The notes beneath the pieces are model-generated. The model made no database searches and had not been told where the DNA came from. It saw nothing but the letters and a program-made list of their open reading frames with translations. A stretch of DNA of 9,672 nt from Candidatus Zipacnadia bacterium (GTDB taxonomy: Bacteria; Armatimonadota; Zipacnadia; Zipacnadales; Zipacnadaceae): contig JALGTD010000038.1 in assembly GCA_029821515.1 (NCBI GenBank), forward strand, positions 1-9,672, in the 5' to 3' direction. Positions 1 to 7,265 of the stretch are shown here, piece after piece. How positions within the stretch are numbered: position 1 is the stretch's first letter; every line of letters starts with the position of its first letter. A program made the translations under genes and the position numbers.

Positions 1-981
1 GCGCTGCTGGAGCCGGTGGAGATCGGTGGGACAACAGTCCGGCGGGCCAGCCTGCACAATCAGGACGAAATTGATCGCAAAGACATAAGAATCGGTGATA
101 CCGTAATCATTGAGCGAGCCGGCGATGTGATCCCCTATGTCGTCAAGGCTATTAGTGAGCAGCGTACCGGAGATGAGCGGAAGTTCCGGCTTCCTGACGC
201 CTGCCCGGTATGTGGCACTAAGGTGTTGCGCGCTGAGGATGAACCGGTTGTCCACTGTCCGAACATTGATTGTCCGGCCCAGATACAGGGGCGCGTCGTA
301 CACTTTGCCTCGCGCCGGGCAATGGACATCGAGGGATTAGGGGAGAAGATAGTCGCCCAGCTCGTCGAGGCCGGTTTGGTGAAGCATCTTCCCGATATCT
401 ACGAGCTGACTGTGCCGCAGCTTGCCTCCCTGGAGCGGATGGCGGAAAAATCGGCGCAGAATCTACTGGATGCCCTGGAAGCCAGTAAGCAGACCACGTT
501 GGCCAGATTCCTCTACAGCCTGAGTATCGCGGATGTTGGTGAATATGTTGGCCGGCTGCTTGCCGACAACTTCGGGAGTTTGCAGGCCGTTGAGCAAGCT
601 ACTTACGACCAGTTGGTGGGTATTGAGGGCATCGGGCCTGAGATAGCCGACAGCGTCCTGAACTTCTTTGCCCAGGAGCGCAACCGCCAGATTATCGGTG
701 ACCTGCTGGACCGGGGGCTTCAGATCAAACAGCAGGGGACGGCTGTGAATACGCTGGCGGGGCAAACCTTTGTCCTTACCGGTACGCTGGGCAGTTTCAG
801 CCGGGAAGAAGCCACTGAAGAAATTGAACGACGCGGGGGCCGGGTGACATCATCGGTGAGCAGCCGTACCGACTATGTGATTGTTGGGGCAAAGCCTGGC
901 TCCAAGTACCAGCGGGCGCAGGAGCTGGACATCACTACTCTTGACGAAGAAGAATTTCGGAATCTTCTGGAAGGCGATTAG
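1..981 (+). CDS. ligA: NAD-dependent DNA ligase LigA, C-terminal half (5' end cut by window edge)
   Basis: LigA seals single-strand nicks with a 3'-OH and 5'-phosphate, using NAD+, in replication and repair. The frame is open from base 1 (reads ALLEPVEIGGTTVRRASLHN), so the GTG at 16 is an internal Val and not a start. About 326 residues remain of the roughly 670 usual for the family; the adenylation domain with the catalytic Lys lies outside the window. Visible in order: OB-fold (GTTVRRASLHN, RIGDTVIIERAGDVIP), a four-Cys zinc finger (CPVC at fragment residues 68-71, HCPNIDCPA with Cys 86 and 91), helix-hairpin-helix repeats (VGIEGIGPEIADSV), and a C-terminal BRCT domain from about residue 253 (FVLTGTLGSFSREEA, TDYVIVGAKPGSKY). 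The stop is TAG at 979-981. The convergent regulator gene ends at 978, so the two genes overlap by 4 nt. The domains look intact; I see no frameshift. Confidence 0.97.
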   Translation, partial: ALLEPVEIGGTTVRRASLHNQDEIDRKDIRIGDTVIIERAGDVIPYVVKAISEQRTGDERKFRLPDACPVCGTKVLRAEDEPVVHCPNIDCPAQIQGRVVHFASRRAMDIEGLGEKIVAQLVEAGLVKHLPDIYELTVPQLASLERMAEKSAQNLLDALEASKQTTLARFLYSLSIADVGEYVGRLLADNFGSLQAVEQATYDQLVGIEGIGPEIADSVLNFFAQERNRQIIGDLLDRGLQIKQQGTAVNTLAGQTFVLTGTLGSFSREEATEEIERRGGRVTSSVSSRTDYVIVGAKPGSKYQRAQELDITTLDEEEFRNLLEGD

Positions 982-1721
982 CCCAGGCGGTAGCCGAAAC
1001 CGCGAACTGTCTGGACTCGTTGGGGATTTCTGGGGTCATCTTCGATCTTTGCCCGCAGATTAGCCATGTGTACCTCAACCAGGTGGGTGTCGTCGGTCTC
1101 TTCTCCCCAGGCTGCCCGCAATAGCATCTCGTGGCTGACAACCTTGCCCTGATTCTCCAGCAGTGTCTGAAGGATGATAAATTCGGTGCGGGTCAGCAGA
1201 ACTTCTCTGTTGCCGACCCAGACGCGGCGGGCAGGAATATCCATCTCAATGTCCATTGCCGAGAGCACTTCAGCCTCCGGCGAGAGGGGCGCTGGCTCTT
1301 GTTCTTCTGAAGGCGATGAGAGAATCTTGGCGAGGCCGGCATCCACCATGGTGCCCTCTGCTCGCCGCAGAACTACGCGGACACGAGCGAGAAGCTCGTT
1401 CAGCCCAAATGGTTTGGCCATATAGTCATCGGCACCCAGCTCCAGGCCGACCACACGCTCGGCCTCTTCGGTCCGCCCGCTAATTATGACGATCGGCAAG
1501 GCTGTACGCTGGCGCAGGTGCCGCAGCACATCAATCCCGTCGACATCGGGTAGAGTCAGATCAAGCAATATTAGGTCTAGCTCCTCACTGTCGACCAGCC
1601 TCACCCCTTCGAGGCCATCGGTAGTAGAGAAAATTGTGAAGCCGGCATTCTCCAGCTTGCGGGCGATAACGTCAGCCAGTTCGGTGTCGTCTTCAATTAT
1701 CAGTATTTTGCGTTGTTTCAT
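978..1721 (-). CDS. OmpR/PhoB-family response regulator
   Basis: DNA-binding response regulator of 247 aa, presumably phosphorylated by the kinase encoded just upstream. The receiver domain (about 4-120) has all the key residues: acidic pair D11/D12 (IIEDD), phospho-acceptor D54 (LILLDLTLPDVDG), S81 at the switch position (VIISG) and K103 (GADDYMAKPFG). The winged-helix DNA-binding domain (about 158-247) has the family pattern LLTRTEFIILQTLLENQG, the recognition-helix region HLVEVHMANLRAKIEDD, and the C-terminal hairpin VQTVRGFGYRLG. Between them lies an unusually long Ser/Pro/Glu-rich linker (about 122-158). The ATG at 1719-1721 starts 17 nt after the kinase stop, with only a weak GGGAC-type ribosome site. 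It is the last gene of the string. Its TAA overlaps the ligA stop, leaving no room for a terminator between the genes. The target is unknown; control of the tad genes or of its own operon is inference. Confidence 0.95.
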   Translation of the reverse strand: MKQRKILIIEDDTELADVIARKLENAGFTIFSTTDGLEGVRLVDSEELDLILLDLTLPDVDGIDVLRHLRQRTALPIVIISGRTEEAERVVGLELGADDYMAKPFGLNELLARVRVVLRRAEGTMVDAGLAKILSSPSEEQEPAPLSPEAEVLSAMDIEMDIPARRVWVGNREVLLTRTEFIILQTLLENQGKVVSHEMLLRAAWGEETDDTHLVEVHMANLRAKIEDDPRNPQRVQTVRGFGYRLG

Positions 1722-1738
1722 AACTATCGTCCCGGTTA

Positions 1739-3829
1739 CTAGTTGCTACTGGCCTCGAGCGGCAGGTGGACGGAAAAGGTACTGCCCTGGCCCGGCTCAC
1801 TGTTGACCCCAATCCGCCCGCCCAGCAGTGTGGTTATCTGGGAGGCAATAGCTAGCCCCAAACCCACTCCCTCAACCGAGCGGCTTATCTCTTTGCTGCC
1901 GCGGTTGAAGGCCTCAAAGATGCATTCCTGCAATCCAGGCGGTATACCTGGCCCGGTGTCCGCTATCTGGACTACTGCTTCTCCGTCTGCGACGAAGGCA
2001 GATACTTCTACCTGACCTCTATGATAATTAAATTTTACTGCGTTGTCTACTAAGTTAATAAGAACTTGTTCAATTCGCCGGGGATCGGTGAATACCTCGA
2101 GGCTATCCGGAGGCAACTTAAGTAATATCTCTACCCCGGCTTGGTCGGCTTTTGAGCGCAGGGTCTGCGTCGTATGCTCCACCACCTGACGTAGGTCAAC
2201 TTTGCGCTTGCGGATCGAAATCGCGCCTGCCTGCAACTGCGACCAGTCAGTGAGATCGTCAAGAATACGGTGCATATGGTGACAAGCCGAATCCATCCTT
2301 GCCAGGTACTGCCGCTGTTCTTCGTTGAGGGGACCGACTTCTTCATCCAAAACCAGTTCGCTGGTTGCCTGCAGGGAAGATAACGGAGCACGCAGTTCGT
2401 GAGAGATACTGGACACAAACAGCTTCCGTAGCTTGTCTACCCGAATTCTCTCCAGGGCGACCGCGGCCATGGCTGCCAAGGAGCGCAGCAGGCGAATTCG
2501 CTGGGGGGCTATGGGCGTATGAGTCTGGTAGTTGTCGGCAACCAGCAGGCCCACCATATCTCCGTGCGTGCGCAGTGGCACTAACAGTTGAGGGTAGCCG
2601 CTTTCTGCACCATCCGTAGCTTCCTCGTCACGATCTTCGGGGCCCAGTAGTACATACGGTGCCTCGCCAGATGCTGCATCAGCCAGGGGGTTGTCACCGC
2701 GTTCGAGTGGGTAGCTGCGATCGGATATATCTGCTACCACCCCGTCAGAGTCCGCCTGCAAAGTGCCGCACAGCAAGTTCTGCTCAGCATCGGTCAAGTA
2801 AACGCTGACCCGGTCAAAGCCGATTTCCACAGTCGCATTAGTTGCGATCTTTTCGAGGACTTCCGAAGACTGGCGACTGTCGGTTACGGCCACAGCCGCA
2901 TTTAGCACTGTGCGGGCGCGTTCTTCCTCTTCCCAGGCCTGAGTGGCCGCTGCCCCAACCTGCTGGGCGCGGCGCTGCAAGAGACGATCCAGCCGCTTGT
3001 TTTGAATGAGCACCGCCGCCAGAGCACAAAGAAATCGCAAAGCATTTCTGCGCAATTCGCCCAGCGGCATGGCTGCTGAGCTAGCCAGAACCAGAGCCCC
3101 TACCGGACTATTCTCCAAGACCATGGGCAGTGCAATCACCCGACGCGCGCTGGGATGAGCCTCACCGATCTGATTGATGAGCGGCTCTTTGTGGTACAGC
3201 GAGCGCCAGGCGGTGTCACGAACCTGCGCTTCCCAGTCGGCTGCGTCGCCCTCGCTGTTTCCGTAGCTATGAAAGTCCTCGAACTCGTTGCCTTCTTGAT
3301 TCAGTATTCCTATCCAGCAGCGGCTGGCCTCCATTATGCTCATCGCTGCCTGAGCAATAGCGGCAAGCTGTGGGGCTAGAATCTCTTCGGTGGTGACTAT
3401 GGTAGCCAGATCCAGCAAGCGCTGGTTAAATTCACAAATACGGCGAGTTCGCTGACGGCTGTTGATAATCTCTTCGGCACGCTTGACTACCAGGAGCAGT
3501 TCGTTAATCCAGCGGTCGTACCTGATCACATGATAGTCAGCACCTGCTGACAAAGCGCGTGCTCCCAGTAGTTGGCTGTCACGGGAGGCGAGGACCACGA
3601 AATAAGTATCGGAGGCCAGCGCGGCAATGCGCTGCAATTCGTGAAGGGCGGGGGACGATAGCAGCTCCAGATCGCAGACAACGACTTCGTAGTGATCCTG
3701 GGCAAGGAGTCTTTCAAGCGCCGACACTGAATAGCATTCACTTACCTGCCAGTCCGGCGCTACCCGATGAATTTCGGCGAGAATTTCGCCGACTTGCTCT
3801 TCATTCGTACAGGCAATGAGAATTCTCAT
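1739..3829 (-). CDS. Soluble sensor histidine kinase: degenerate receiver - GAF - GAF - HisKA - HATPase_c
   Basis: Sensor kinase of 696 aa with no membrane segment, so probably cytoplasmic. The N-terminal part (about 1-120) has a receiver fold: MRILIACTN, VVVCDLELL with D53 in the phospho-acceptor position, then GADYHVIRYD. The N-terminal acidic pair is absent (ACTN) and the conserved Lys is replaced (R103), so it is probably a pseudo-receiver. Two GAF-like domains follow (about 140-275 and 310-460), joined by a charged, helical, coiled-coil-like linker (276-308). The HisKA motif SSISHELRAPLSSL has H477 as phospho-acceptor. The ATPase domain has N box (VLINLVDNAVKF, N592/N596), G1 (ADTGPGIP, 623-630), F box (FEAFNR), G2 (GVGLGLA) and G3 (EPGQGSTF). 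ATG at 3827-3829 is the only reasonable start: an in-frame TAG lies at 3842-3844 and the protein begins directly with the first receiver strand. No Shine-Dalgarno lies at normal spacing. Partner: the regulator 17 nt downstream. The ligand of the GAF domains is unknown. Confidence 0.95.
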   Translation of the reverse strand: MRILIACTNEEQVGEILAEIHRVAPDWQVSECYSVSALERLLAQDHYEVVVCDLELLSSPALHELQRIAALASDTYFVVLASRDSQLLGARALSAGADYHVIRYDRWINELLLVVKRAEEIINSRQRTRRICEFNQRLLDLATIVTTEEILAPQLAAIAQAAMSIMEASRCWIGILNQEGNEFEDFHSYGNSEGDAADWEAQVRDTAWRSLYHKEPLINQIGEAHPSARRVIALPMVLENSPVGALVLASSAAMPLGELRRNALRFLCALAAVLIQNKRLDRLLQRRAQQVGAAATQAWEEEERARTVLNAAVAVTDSRQSSEVLEKIATNATVEIGFDRVSVYLTDAEQNLLCGTLQADSDGVVADISDRSYPLERGDNPLADAASGEAPYVLLGPEDRDEEATDGAESGYPQLLVPLRTHGDMVGLLVADNYQTHTPIAPQRIRLLRSLAAMAAVALERIRVDKLRKLFVSSISHELRAPLSSLQATSELVLDEEVGPLNEEQRQYLARMDSACHHMHRILDDLTDWSQLQAGAISIRKRKVDLRQVVEHTTQTLRSKADQAGVEILLKLPPDSLEVFTDPRRIEQVLINLVDNAVKFNYHRGQVEVSAFVADGEAVVQIADTGPGIPPGLQECIFEAFNRGSKEISRSVEGVGLGLAIASQITTLLGGRIGVNSEPGQGSTFSVHLPLEASSN

Positions 3830-3830
3830 T
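3815..3830. repeat. 16-bp perfect palindrome covering the kinase start codon
   Basis: AATGAGAATTCTCATT at 3815-3830 reads the same on both strands. On the - strand it contains the kinase ATG and the next codons (AGA, ATT, CTC). It could be a protein site or could fold the start region of the mRNA. It may also be chance; the bases are constrained by coding for the first receiver strand. Confidence 0.5.
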
Positions 3831-3875
3831 ACGTTGGCTGGCTAGAAGTGCTGCCTGCGATTCCCTCCTGGGTCC

Positions 3876-3892
3876 TGTGCCGATATGTGCCG
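3876..3892. promoter_or_regulatory. Possible operator: 7-bp direct repeat with 10-bp period, upstream of the kinase gene
   Basis: TGTGCCG occurs at 3876-3882 and again at 3886-3892 (CGGCACA-TAT-CGGCACA on the - strand). Taken as 10-mers, TGTGCCGATA and TGTGCCGGTA agree at 9 of 10 bases. Two direct half-sites one helical turn apart are what OmpR/PhoB-family regulators usually bind, and such a regulator is encoded two genes downstream. The repeat is seen; its role is inferred. Confidence 0.35.
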
Positions 3893-3907
3893 GTAACTAC
3901 AGTTACC
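3892..3907. repeat. Inverted repeat across the tadC stop codon
   Basis: GGTAACT (3892-3898) and AGTTACC (3901-3907) are exact reverse complements separated by AC. The right arm covers the tadC stop codon (3903-3905), and the left arm touches the direct repeat at 3876-3892. The 2-nt centre is too short for an RNA hairpin loop without opening pairs, so a dimeric protein site is the likelier use if it has one. Confidence 0.4.
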
Positions 3908-4850
3908 AGCCCAAGTCTTTGAAGCTTTCGAATACTGTCATCAGGCCCGGGCCGAGCACGGTAATGAACAAGGCCGGCAGGATGAAGAAGATCAGGGGAA
4001 ACAGCATCTTGATAGCCAAGCTGGCGGCGATCTGGCGGACACGCAGGCTGCGCTGGGTACGCAGCGAGTCAGCTTGGGTGCGTAAGGTCTTGGCGATGCT
4101 GACACCGAGCTGCTCTGCTTGACGGAGCGCGGCCACCAGCATTCTCAGCTCATCTAGGTCAACCCGGGTTGCCATATCTTCCCAAGCTTGCTGTCGGCCT
4201 TTTCCCAGTCGCATCTCCGCCAGTACTCGGCTGAACTCGTCTACCAGCGGGCCGCGCTTGCGCTTGATTACTACCGCCAGTGCCCCGTCAAGGCCGGTTC
4301 CCGCCTCGGCACTTACCACTAACAGATCAATAGCATCGGGCAACGATTTGCGGATAGTATACTGGCGGCCTTTTATCTTCAGGTCCAGGTAGTAATCGGG
4401 GCTTAAGATTCCCAGCAGTAGCAGCAGGGCGCTGCCGAGCAGTCGGTGCAGCAACATAGGTGTTGGCCACAGCATAAAGAGGGCACCGGCGGCTATCAAC
4501 CCGGCGATGAAGGCGATGAAACGCAGTGCCAAGAAGCTGCTAACCGTCAGACCGGCAGGGCTGCCTGCCCGATCGAGCTTGTCCCGGGCGGCCGCAACTG
4601 CCTGGGAGGGGGCAAGCCGCATAATCTGGTTGCGCACACGCTGCAGAGTGGGGATGATGAGTCTTTCGCCAATTGACTTTGACAGCTCGGTATCCAGTTG
4701 GGTCCCTTCCATCACCACACGGGTGCGCTGCTGCATATCCTCGACTCTTTCCGAGATTCGCACCGCGTGGCTCTCGGTGGCAAAGCCGGCTATCAGGGTA
4801 GCGATAGCCGCGAATACCAGTATCCCGATTGCTATGAATAGCCCTACCAT
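3903..4850 (-). CDS. tadC: Tad pilus inner-membrane platform protein TadC (GspF family)
   Basis: Polytopic membrane protein of 315 aa that pairs with TadB to form the inner-membrane platform on which the TadA ATPase acts. Hydrophobic segments: about 3-23, 107-127, 135-150 and 281-303. The GspF/T2SSF domain lies between the last two (about 168-275) and has the typical pattern SLPDAIDLLVVSAEAGTGLD (170-188), then LRQAEQLGVSIAKTLRTQAD and a basic stretch before the last membrane helix. The length is usual for TadC. The start ATG (4848-4850) places the first membrane segment at the N-terminus, with a modest AAGGTGG ribosome site upstream. It follows tadB after 40 nt. Its order after tadB and its one-domain GspF pattern mark it as TadC. 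In the best-known loci tadD and the pseudopilin genes follow; here a histidine kinase gene follows after 73 nt. Confidence 0.93.
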   Translation of the reverse strand: MVGLFIAIGILVFAAIATLIAGFATESHAVRISERVEDMQQRTRVVMEGTQLDTELSKSIGERLIIPTLQRVRNQIMRLAPSQAVAAARDKLDRAGSPAGLTVSSFLALRFIAFIAGLIAAGALFMLWPTPMLLHRLLGSALLLLLGILSPDYYLDLKIKGRQYTIRKSLPDAIDLLVVSAEAGTGLDGALAVVIKRKRGPLVDEFSRVLAEMRLGKGRQQAWEDMATRVDLDELRMLVAALRQAEQLGVSIAKTLRTQADSLRTQRSLRVRQIAASLAIKMLFPLIFFILPALFITVLGPGLMTVFESFKDLGW

Positions 4851-4890
4851 AAGCTGTTTTCCACCTTCTCATCAGCCGCCAATGAGCCGG

Positions 4891-5850
4891 CTAGATGTCA
4901 ATGGTTACCAGTTTCTTGATTATTATGGCTCCCAGTCCCATCAGTCCAGCGCCAATGAGCAGTAGTATATTGCCCAGGTGCGTAATGAAAAGAGGTTCCA
5001 TATACCCTGGATTGCTTATACTCAACAGAAAGGCCATCCCGAAAGGCAAAGCTAGCAGGACACCGGCTGACAGTCGCCCTTCGGTGGTAGCTGCCGCGAT
5101 TTCCCCGCTAAGCTTGACTCGTTCACGAATCATACCGCCGATGTTGTCCAATATCTCGGCCAAGTTGCCTCCGATTTCAAGTTGCGTTTGCACCGCCGAG
5201 ACCACCAGTTCCAGGTCATAGTCCTGGGTTCGATTAATGATGTTATCCAGTGCCTCGGATAGTGAGGCACCAAACTGAACTTCCTCCACAACCTGGAAGA
5301 ATTCCTCAGAAACGGGGGGATGCATCTGGCTGGCGATGAGCTGCAATCCTCGTGAGAAGGAAAAGCCCGAACGCAACGCAGAGGCCAGCATATCCATAGC
5401 CTCAGGGAGCTGAGCGTTAAGCGCCTTGGCACGAGACGATTGGCGTGTCTTCAACATCACCCAGGGAATAGCTGCGCCAAGCCCTGCCCCCAGCACAGCC
5501 ACCGGCCAGTGCTGGCTGGTTCCCAGTCCGATGAGAGCCCCAAGCATACCCGCGCCGGTAATCATCGCAATTAGCTCCGAGGGTCGCAGCAGCCATCCAG
5601 CGCGCAGTATCTGCAATTGCAGGGCGTCCTCGATCGCGGTTTGCTGCAATAGGCTGGTGATGATGGGAGCGCGGTCTCGCAAGCTGGGCCAATCTGTTTT
5701 TACCACAACGGGGCGGTTGGGGGTATCTTCAACAGCTATACTAGAGAGCCGTTTCTGGCCAGCCCTTGCGCCGGCGGAGAATAGATAGGCTATCGCGCCG
5801 CCAGTCGCAACCAGAAACAACACAGCACCAGCAAGCAACATGGTGTTCAT
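4891..5850 (-). CDS. tadB: Tad pilus inner-membrane platform protein TadB (GspF family)
   Basis: Membrane platform protein of 319 aa, partner of TadC and docking site for TadA. Hydrophobic segments: about 4-25, 92-111, 115-134, 260-280 and 292-312. The cytoplasmic GspF/T2SSF domain (about 148-260) carries the family signature: LNAQLPEAMDMLASALRSGF (144-163), a long helical stretch FFQVVEEVQFGASLSEAL, and LEIGGNLAEILDNIGGMIRE, ending in the basic/Gly region before the fourth membrane segment. The start ATG at 5848-5850 has a strong ribosome site, GGGGTGAT, 7 nt upstream; the next in-frame ATG (codon 4) is less well spaced. The gene lies 24 nt after tadA and 40 nt before tadC. This order (A, B, C) is the conserved core of tad loci and settles which of the two GspF proteins is TadB. 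Confidence 0.93.
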   Translation of the reverse strand: MNTMLLAGAVLFLVATGGAIAYLFSAGARAGQKRLSSIAVEDTPNRPVVVKTDWPSLRDRAPIITSLLQQTAIEDALQLQILRAGWLLRPSELIAMITGAGMLGALIGLGTSQHWPVAVLGAGLGAAIPWVMLKTRQSSRAKALNAQLPEAMDMLASALRSGFSFSRGLQLIASQMHPPVSEEFFQVVEEVQFGASLSEALDNIINRTQDYDLELVVSAVQTQLEIGGNLAEILDNIGGMIRERVKLSGEIAAATTEGRLSAGVLLALPFGMAFLLSISNPGYMEPLFITHLGNILLLIGAGLMGLGAIIIKKLVTIDI

Positions 5851-5857
5851 AGTTCAC

Positions 5858-5865
5858 ATCACCCC
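5858..5865 (-). promoter_or_regulatory. Strong ribosome binding site of tadB
   Basis: GGGGTGAT on the - strand ends 7 nt before the ATG at 5848-5850. It is complementary to the 16S 3' end over the GGTGAT part and decides for this ATG over the one three codons further in. It is the clearest ribosome site among the tad genes here. Confidence 0.7.
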
Positions 5866-5874
5866 AGCGGGTTG

Positions 5875-7185
5875 CTACGAGGAGGGCATAAAGATGTCGG
5901 CAGACAACTTGTAGCCTTCGGCCTCCAGGATATCTACGAACAGCGGCCGAACACCGGTGGCAGTGGCTTCCCCGATGACCTTCCCCTCCTCGTTTATGCC
6001 ACGACGATTGAATACAAATAAGTCCTGCAGGACAATACCTTCGCCTTCCATTCGCTGCACTTCAGTGATGGAGGTGATACGGCGGGAGCCGTCACGCAGC
6101 CGGCTTTGGTGGACGATCAGATGCAGCGCCGAGGCAATCTGCTCGCGAATGGCCTTGGCTGGGAGCTCCATTCCGGCCATCATTGTCATTGTTTCCAGAC
6201 GAGCCAGGCCATCACGGGGCGAGTTGGAGTGTAGTGTACTCATTGACCCGTCGTGCCCCGTATTCATCGCTTGCAACATATCCAGCGCCTCTCCTCCGCG
6301 CACCTCGCCGATGATAATGCGATCGGGGCGCATTCGCAGGGAGTTTCTCACCAGGGTGCGGATAGAGATATCTCCTTTGCCTTCTGCGTTCGGCGGCCGG
6401 CTTTCCAGAGTTATTACATGGTTTTGTTGGAGTTGCAACTCGGCGGCATCCTCAATCGTGATGATCCGTTCGTCCGTGGGGATAAATGAAGATAGGACAT
6501 TGAGGGTGGTGGTCTTGCCACTGCCGGTTCCGCCCGAGACGAGCATGTTCAGGCGGGAACAGACGCAGGCCTCCAGGAAGTCCCTCATCTGGGAGGTCAG
6601 GGTACCGAAGTTGACCAGATCATTAGGAGTATACGGGTCAGCAGAGAACTTGCGAATGGTAAGACAAGGGCCATCAATGGCCAACGGAGGGATGATAGCA
6701 TTAACCCGCGAGCCATCGGGCAGACGAGCATCTACCATGGGCATACTTTCGTCCAGCCGACGGCCCAGCGGAGCAATAATCTTCTCAATGATACGCATCA
6801 CATGGTCATCGTCGGCAAAGCGGCGATTGGTCAATTGCAGCTTACCGTTTCGTTCAATAAAGACCTGGTGAGGTCCATTGACCATTATCTCGGTGATTCC
6901 AGGATCGTCGATTAGCGTCTGAATAGGCCCATAGCCGAGTACCTCGTAGACTACTTCCTGCTCAATCCCACTCATCAGCCGTAATCCCACCGTCAGGCTC
7001 GAGTCGGCTACGGCCTGTTGCGTCAATTGATTGATACGTTCAGTCAACTGTTCCCGGGTCATTCGCTGGAGAATGGCGAACTCGGTCTCAGTCAGCAGCC
7101 TCCGATGAATCATACTCTTGAGTTCCTCAAGAGCCTTCTGTTTCTCTTCGTTTTCGACTTCGTATAGGTCAGTAATTGTGTCCAT
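5875..7185 (-). CDS. tadA: Tad pilus assembly/secretion ATPase TadA (CpaF), type II/IV secretion ATPase family
   Basis: Cytoplasmic hexameric ATPase that powers polymerisation of Flp pilin; 436 aa, usual for TadA/CpaF. An N-terminal helical region rich in Glu/Lys/Arg (about 1-75) is followed by the N-terminal sensor-like domain (VLGYGPIQTLIDDPGITEIM, 82-101; VDARLPDGSRVNAIIPPLA) and the RecA-like C-terminal domain. Motifs: Walker A GGTGSGKTT (218-226), Asp box ITIEDAAEL (242-250), Walker B region RIIIGEVRGGEA (289-300), and His box MSTLHSNSPRDGLARLE (315-331). All are intact, so the enzyme should be active. The CpaF-type reading NFGTLTSQMRDFLEACV before Walker A separates it from GspE/PilB, and it lacks the GspE zinc motif. 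It lies 80 nt after tadZ and 24 nt before tadB. The start ATG is at 7183-7185, with only a weak GGGGA upstream. Confidence 0.97.
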   Translation of the reverse strand: MDTITDLYEVENEEKQKALEELKSMIHRRLLTETEFAILQRMTREQLTERINQLTQQAVADSSLTVGLRLMSGIEQEVVYEVLGYGPIQTLIDDPGITEIMVNGPHQVFIERNGKLQLTNRRFADDDHVMRIIEKIIAPLGRRLDESMPMVDARLPDGSRVNAIIPPLAIDGPCLTIRKFSADPYTPNDLVNFGTLTSQMRDFLEACVCSRLNMLVSGGTGSGKTTTLNVLSSFIPTDERIITIEDAAELQLQQNHVITLESRPPNAEGKGDISIRTLVRNSLRMRPDRIIIGEVRGGEALDMLQAMNTGHDGSMSTLHSNSPRDGLARLETMTMMAGMELPAKAIREQIASALHLIVHQSRLRDGSRRITSITEVQRMEGEGIVLQDLFVFNRRGINEEGKVIGEATATGVRPLFVDILEAEGYKLSADIFMPSS

Positions 7186-7265
7186 TTGTCCGAAATCCCC
7201 GACTTGGCTGATTCTTTGTATGTAGTTGTGTAGTATTCTGTTGCTGCCCGGCAGCTCTGTGCAGT

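Noticed and set aside
986..1002. Small hairpin just after ligA as terminator
   Set aside because: GCGGT/ACCGC gives only 5 bp with no T-run, and the bases encode the conserved RGFGYRLG end of the regulator.
4868..4886. CTCAT/ATGAG inverted repeat in the tadB-tadC gap
   Set aside because: Arms of only 5 bp with a 9-nt spacer; too weak to support a regulatory call.
5957..6871. A 304-codon open frame on the + strand opposite tadA
   Set aside because: It lies entirely antisense to the intact, motif-rich tadA. Its product is Arg/Ser-rich with no recognisable domain, as expected from reading the complement of a real gene.
7243..7255. Hairpin GCTGC-CCG-GCAGC in the tadZ-tadA gap as terminator or attenuator
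   Set aside because: Only 5 bp and no T-run on the - strand. At most it could be a weak RNA-stabilising fold; no promoter pair was convincing in this 80-nt gap either.
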